Positions 14,721-16,890 of a stretch of DNA of 16,890 nt are shown one piece after another; the first letter of the stretch is position 1, and each line of letters opens with the position of its first letter. The position numbers were made by a program, and so were the translations under genes. The notes below the pieces were generated by a model that made no database searches, was not told the DNA's origin, and worked only from the letters and a program-made list of their open reading frames with translations. The stretch comes from an uncultured bacterium (GTDB lineage: Bacteria > Eisenbacteria > RBG-16-71-46 > CAIMUX01), in contig CAMPIC010000009.1 in NCBI GenBank assembly GCA_946886185.1, positions 1 to 16,890 of the forward strand, in the 5' to 3' direction.

Positions 14721-16890
14721 TCAAGGACGCACGTAGACCGTCTGCTGCGACTCCCTGCCGGCTCCCGTGATCCTCAAGAAGTAGTACCCCGGTCCCACTC
14801 GCTGGCCGTCGCGATCGCGACGATCCCATGTCCAGCTCGCCATTTGTCCGGCTCCGATCGACTGTTTCTCGAGCGCCCGGATCCGGCGACCGGTGACATC
14901 GAAGATCTCCGCGGACAATGAAGCGGAACCCTCCATGTCCCACGGGACGGTCACATCGAATCGGCACGACTCGCCGACCGGATGCGGAAACGGACCGCTC
15001 ACCTCCCACGTCTCTGCAAACGCCGACTGCGATGGAACGAGCGCGCTCTCGGTGCCGTCCGCGAGCACCGATGTGACCGCGAACCGTTGCATGAGACGCG
15101 GGTCCGGATTTTGGATCTCGAGGTCGTTCTGTTCGAGCGGGACTTCCTCGAGCAGGAGCCACCCCGGATCCACGCCTTCTCGGTAGATGCGATAGCCGGC
15201 GACGCGCGCATCGGTGGGGGCCGCCCACGTCAGCGCGAGTGTCTCCTCATCGAGCCAGACCGCCGCCACCGAAGAGGGAGGTTCTGGAGGGGCGAGGTTT
15301 TCATACTGCGTGGTGAACTCCAGATCGCTGGAGAGGGCCGACCATGTGCCGGCCGTGTCGCGCGTTCGGATCACCACGTGATAGCGCGTGCCGGGGAACA
15401 GCGGAGTAATCTCCCAGGATGTTTCCAGGCCCGCGGCTCCCGGTTGCGGCGCCCGATCGAACTTCCCGATCCGAGCCCAGTTCGCCTCGGTGATCGGTTG
15501 ATTCGCGATCCCGATCACGTAATACGCGATCTCGGTTCCGCCTGGCGAGCGCGGCGGATGGCGGAAGCGGATCTGCGCGGAGCGCGTCTCCACGCGAAGC
15601 AGGTCGAGTCCCTCTACGGCGAACGGAGCTTCCGGAAGCGGCGCTTCGTACTCCAGGATCATGATTCCCGGAACGAACGGGGAGACTTGGCCCGACGCAT
15701 CGATGGCCCGGACCGCGACTCCGTAGCTGCTCTGGGGATTGATCCCTTCCACGCGGAACGTTTCCACGCCGCCCGGTTCACCGTCGATCATGGCGGGCCG
15801 TTCGAGCTCGTGAGCGCGCTCCCAATCCTGTTCGTTCAGGATCGGTTCGGCTCTCAGATAGCGGATGGAATAGGAACTGGCGTTGCCACCGGCGCCGTCC
15901 TCGCCGGACGAGGTCCATGCGAGGTCGACCCAGTTCGGACCGCGATCCACCACGGCGAGGTCATGGATGGGGGACGGAGGCAGATCCGCGGGTGGGATGT
16001 CGTCGTCGCCGCCATCACCGTCACCGTCACCGTCGCCATCACCGTCGCCATCACCATCACCATCTCCGTCGCCGTCACCATCACCATCACCATCACCGTC
16101 GCCATCACCGTCGCCGTCGCCATCACCATCACCATCACCATCACCTCCCGGATCATCGGAAGGCGGGGCGAGCGTGGTCAGGACTAGCGGCGCGCCGAGG
16201 TCGGAGATGTTTCCGGCCGCATCTTCCGCGCGCAACGCGACGGAATACGCGGTACTCGGCTGGAGCCCTTCCAGACGGAACGCGTGGAGCGCGCCCGGAT
16301 CCTCGGGTTCCGGGAGACCGGATCCGATGACGACGGCTTGCGACCACTGTTCCTCGGTTTCGAGGGGGGCGTCGAGGCGATAGGCCAGGACATACCTGCT
16401 GGCGCGATCTTTCGCCGGAAGATCGGCAGGCGCGGTCCAGAGCAGATCGATCCAGGTGGAGCCGATCAGCTCGTAGTCGAGATCGACGATCGAGACGGGC
16501 GGCAGCGTGTCCGGAGCGACCGGCAGCCGGATCGTGCGCGGAGTCGCGGAAAGTGGCGAACGCAATCCGTTCTCGTCGACTGCGCGCACTGCGATCGCGT
16601 ACTGCCCTTCCGGCTGCAGGCCGGGAACGATCGCCTCCATCTCGTTGCCAGCGCCGCGAGGCGCCGACGTGGCGACCCGACTCGTGTCAGCCCGCGCCCA
16701 GTCTTCTTCCGAGAGAAGCCCGTCGGCCGCATGCTCCGCCTCCAGAAGCCCGACACGATAGCTCGTTGCCGTTCCTTCCAGTCCGTCGTCGCCCACCTCC
16801 ATCCACGCGAGATGCAGGGAGAAGGCAGAGCGCGCCGTCATCACCACAGTGTCGACCGGCGCCGGCGCGGTGGCGTCTTCCACGGGCGGT
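14721..16890 (-). CDS. Exported multi-fibronectin type III protein with Gly-Asp repeat linker and FlgD-like C-terminus; 5' end outside window
   Basis: The frame is open to the right edge, so the start and any signal peptide are missing; the visible 722 or so residues are the C-terminal part. Numbering from the codon at 16883, fibronectin III-like modules lie at about 8-118, 125-238, 297-410, 415-530 and 535-625, each with the usual W...Y.V pattern and a recurring (L/I).P...Y.(V/I)A(V/L)RA.D..G motif (LQPEGQYAIAVRAVDENG, LQPSTAYSVALRAEDAAG, INPQSSYGVAVRAIDASG). Between the second and third is a linker of 22 Gly-Asp pairs. The last ~90 residues (GPFPHPVGESCRFDV, AEIFDVTGRRIRAL, GQRVGPGYYFLRITG) form a FlgD-Ig/type-9-sorting-like tail similar to that of the convergent hydrolase. 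A large surface or secreted adhesive or structural protein is the reasonable inference; no catalytic domain is visible in this part. Confidence 0.9.
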   Translation of the reverse strand, partial: PPVEDATAPAPVDTVVMTARSAFSLHLAWMEVGDDGLEGTATSYRVGLLEAEHAADGLLSEEDWARADTSRVATSAPRGAGNEMEAIVPGLQPEGQYAIAVRAVDENGLRSPLSATPRTIRLPVAPDTLPPVSIVDLDYELIGSTWIDLLWTAPADLPAKDRASRYVLAYRLDAPLETEEQWSQAVVIGSGLPEPEDPGALHAFRLEGLQPSTAYSVALRAEDAAGNISDLGAPLVLTTLAPPSDDPGGDGDGDGDGDGDGDGDGDGDGDGDGDGDGDGDGDGDGDGDGDGDGGDDDIPPADLPPSPIHDLAVVDRGPNWVDLAWTSSGEDGAGGNASSYSIRYLRAEPILNEQDWERAHELERPAMIDGEPGGVETFRVEGINPQSSYGVAVRAIDASGQVSPFVPGIMILEYEAPLPEAPFAVEGLDLLRVETRSAQIRFRHPPRSPGGTEIAYYVIGIANQPITEANWARIGKFDRAPQPGAAGLETSWEITPLFPGTRYHVVIRTRDTAGTWSALSSDLEFTTQYENLAPPEPPSSVAAVWLDEETLALTWAAPTDARVAGYRIYREGVDPGWLLLEEVPLEQNDLEIQNPDPRLMQRFAVTSVLADGTESALVPSQSAFAETWEVSGPFPHPVGESCRFDVTVPWDMEGSASLSAEIFDVTGRRIRALEKQSIGAGQMASWTWDRRDRDGQRVGPGYYFLRITGAGRESQQTVYVRP
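16011..16145 (-). repeat. Hexanucleotide tandem repeat encoding 22 Gly-Asp pairs
   Basis: Twenty-two consecutive 6-bp units (GGT/GGC/GGA + GAT/GAC on the minus strand) encode an unbroken (Gly-Asp)22 linker between fibronectin domains. Synonymous third positions vary between units, so the dipeptide is kept while the DNA has drifted. Such acidic linkers are flexible and can bind calcium. Confidence 0.95.

Noticed and set aside
16010..16145. CRISPR-like or microsatellite repeat
   Set aside because: The 6-bp period has no spacers; it is in frame and encodes a Gly-Asp linker.
14982..16187. 401-codon plus-strand frame across the fibronectin-repeat gene
   Set aside because: Antisense shadow; its end is the Thr/Ile/Val reading of the hexanucleotide repeat.

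Overview
The window looks like a high-GC bacterial chromosome fragment. Several features point to a Gram-negative of the FCB type, and Candidatus Eisenbacteria or a relative is my best guess: secreted proteins ending in FlgD-like C-terminal domains, a PEP-CTERM surface protein, fibronectin type III arrays, a GACC-type cysteine-rich repeat protein, and a bacterial DNA topoisomerase VI. This placement rests on gene content and style only; there is no rRNA or other marker gene here.

Layout. Bases 1-2571 (minus) hold most of a secreted subtilisin-family protease whose 3' end runs into a 54-bp perfect inverted repeat beginning at base 1, probably a fold-back at a contig end. Bases 2811-3743 (minus) encode a small secreted protein with two cysteine-rich repeats. 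Bases 4005-4421 (minus) encode a small basic helix-turn-helix protein with a clear terminator downstream and a promoter and inverted repeats upstream. After a 617-bp divergent intergenic region comes a plus-strand operon: topoisomerase VI subunit B (5039-6889), subunit A (6921-8069) and a CPBP/CAAX-type intramembrane protease overlapping subunit A by 4 bp (8066-9115). On the minus strand, 9282-10883 is a stand-alone delta-1-pyrroline-5-carboxylate (glutamate semialdehyde) dehydrogenase with a good sigma70-type promoter and a hairpin at its likely transcription start. Bases 11251-12015 (plus) are a PEP-CTERM exported protein with its own terminator. Bases 12328-14559 (plus) encode a secreted CehA/PHP-type metallohydrolase-like protein. 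Bases 14721-16890 (minus, 5' end outside the window) encode a multi-fibronectin protein with 22 Gly-Asp dipeptides. Between these two convergent genes lie four ~20-bp direct repeats resembling the multi-repeat ends of IS21-family elements.

How it fits together. The B-A-protease operon is one transcriptional unit; the two topoisomerase subunits should form an A2B2 type IIB enzyme with its catalytic residues visible. The divergent HTH gene is a plausible local regulator, but that is inference. The rest is a run of independent exported or surface proteins plus one amino-acid catabolism enzyme. No CRISPR array, tRNA, rRNA, prophage or intact transposase was seen. The points most worth checking are the bacterial topo VI operon with its coupled membrane protease and inverted-repeat regulatory sites, the tandem repeats at 14625-14700, and the fold-back at the window start.
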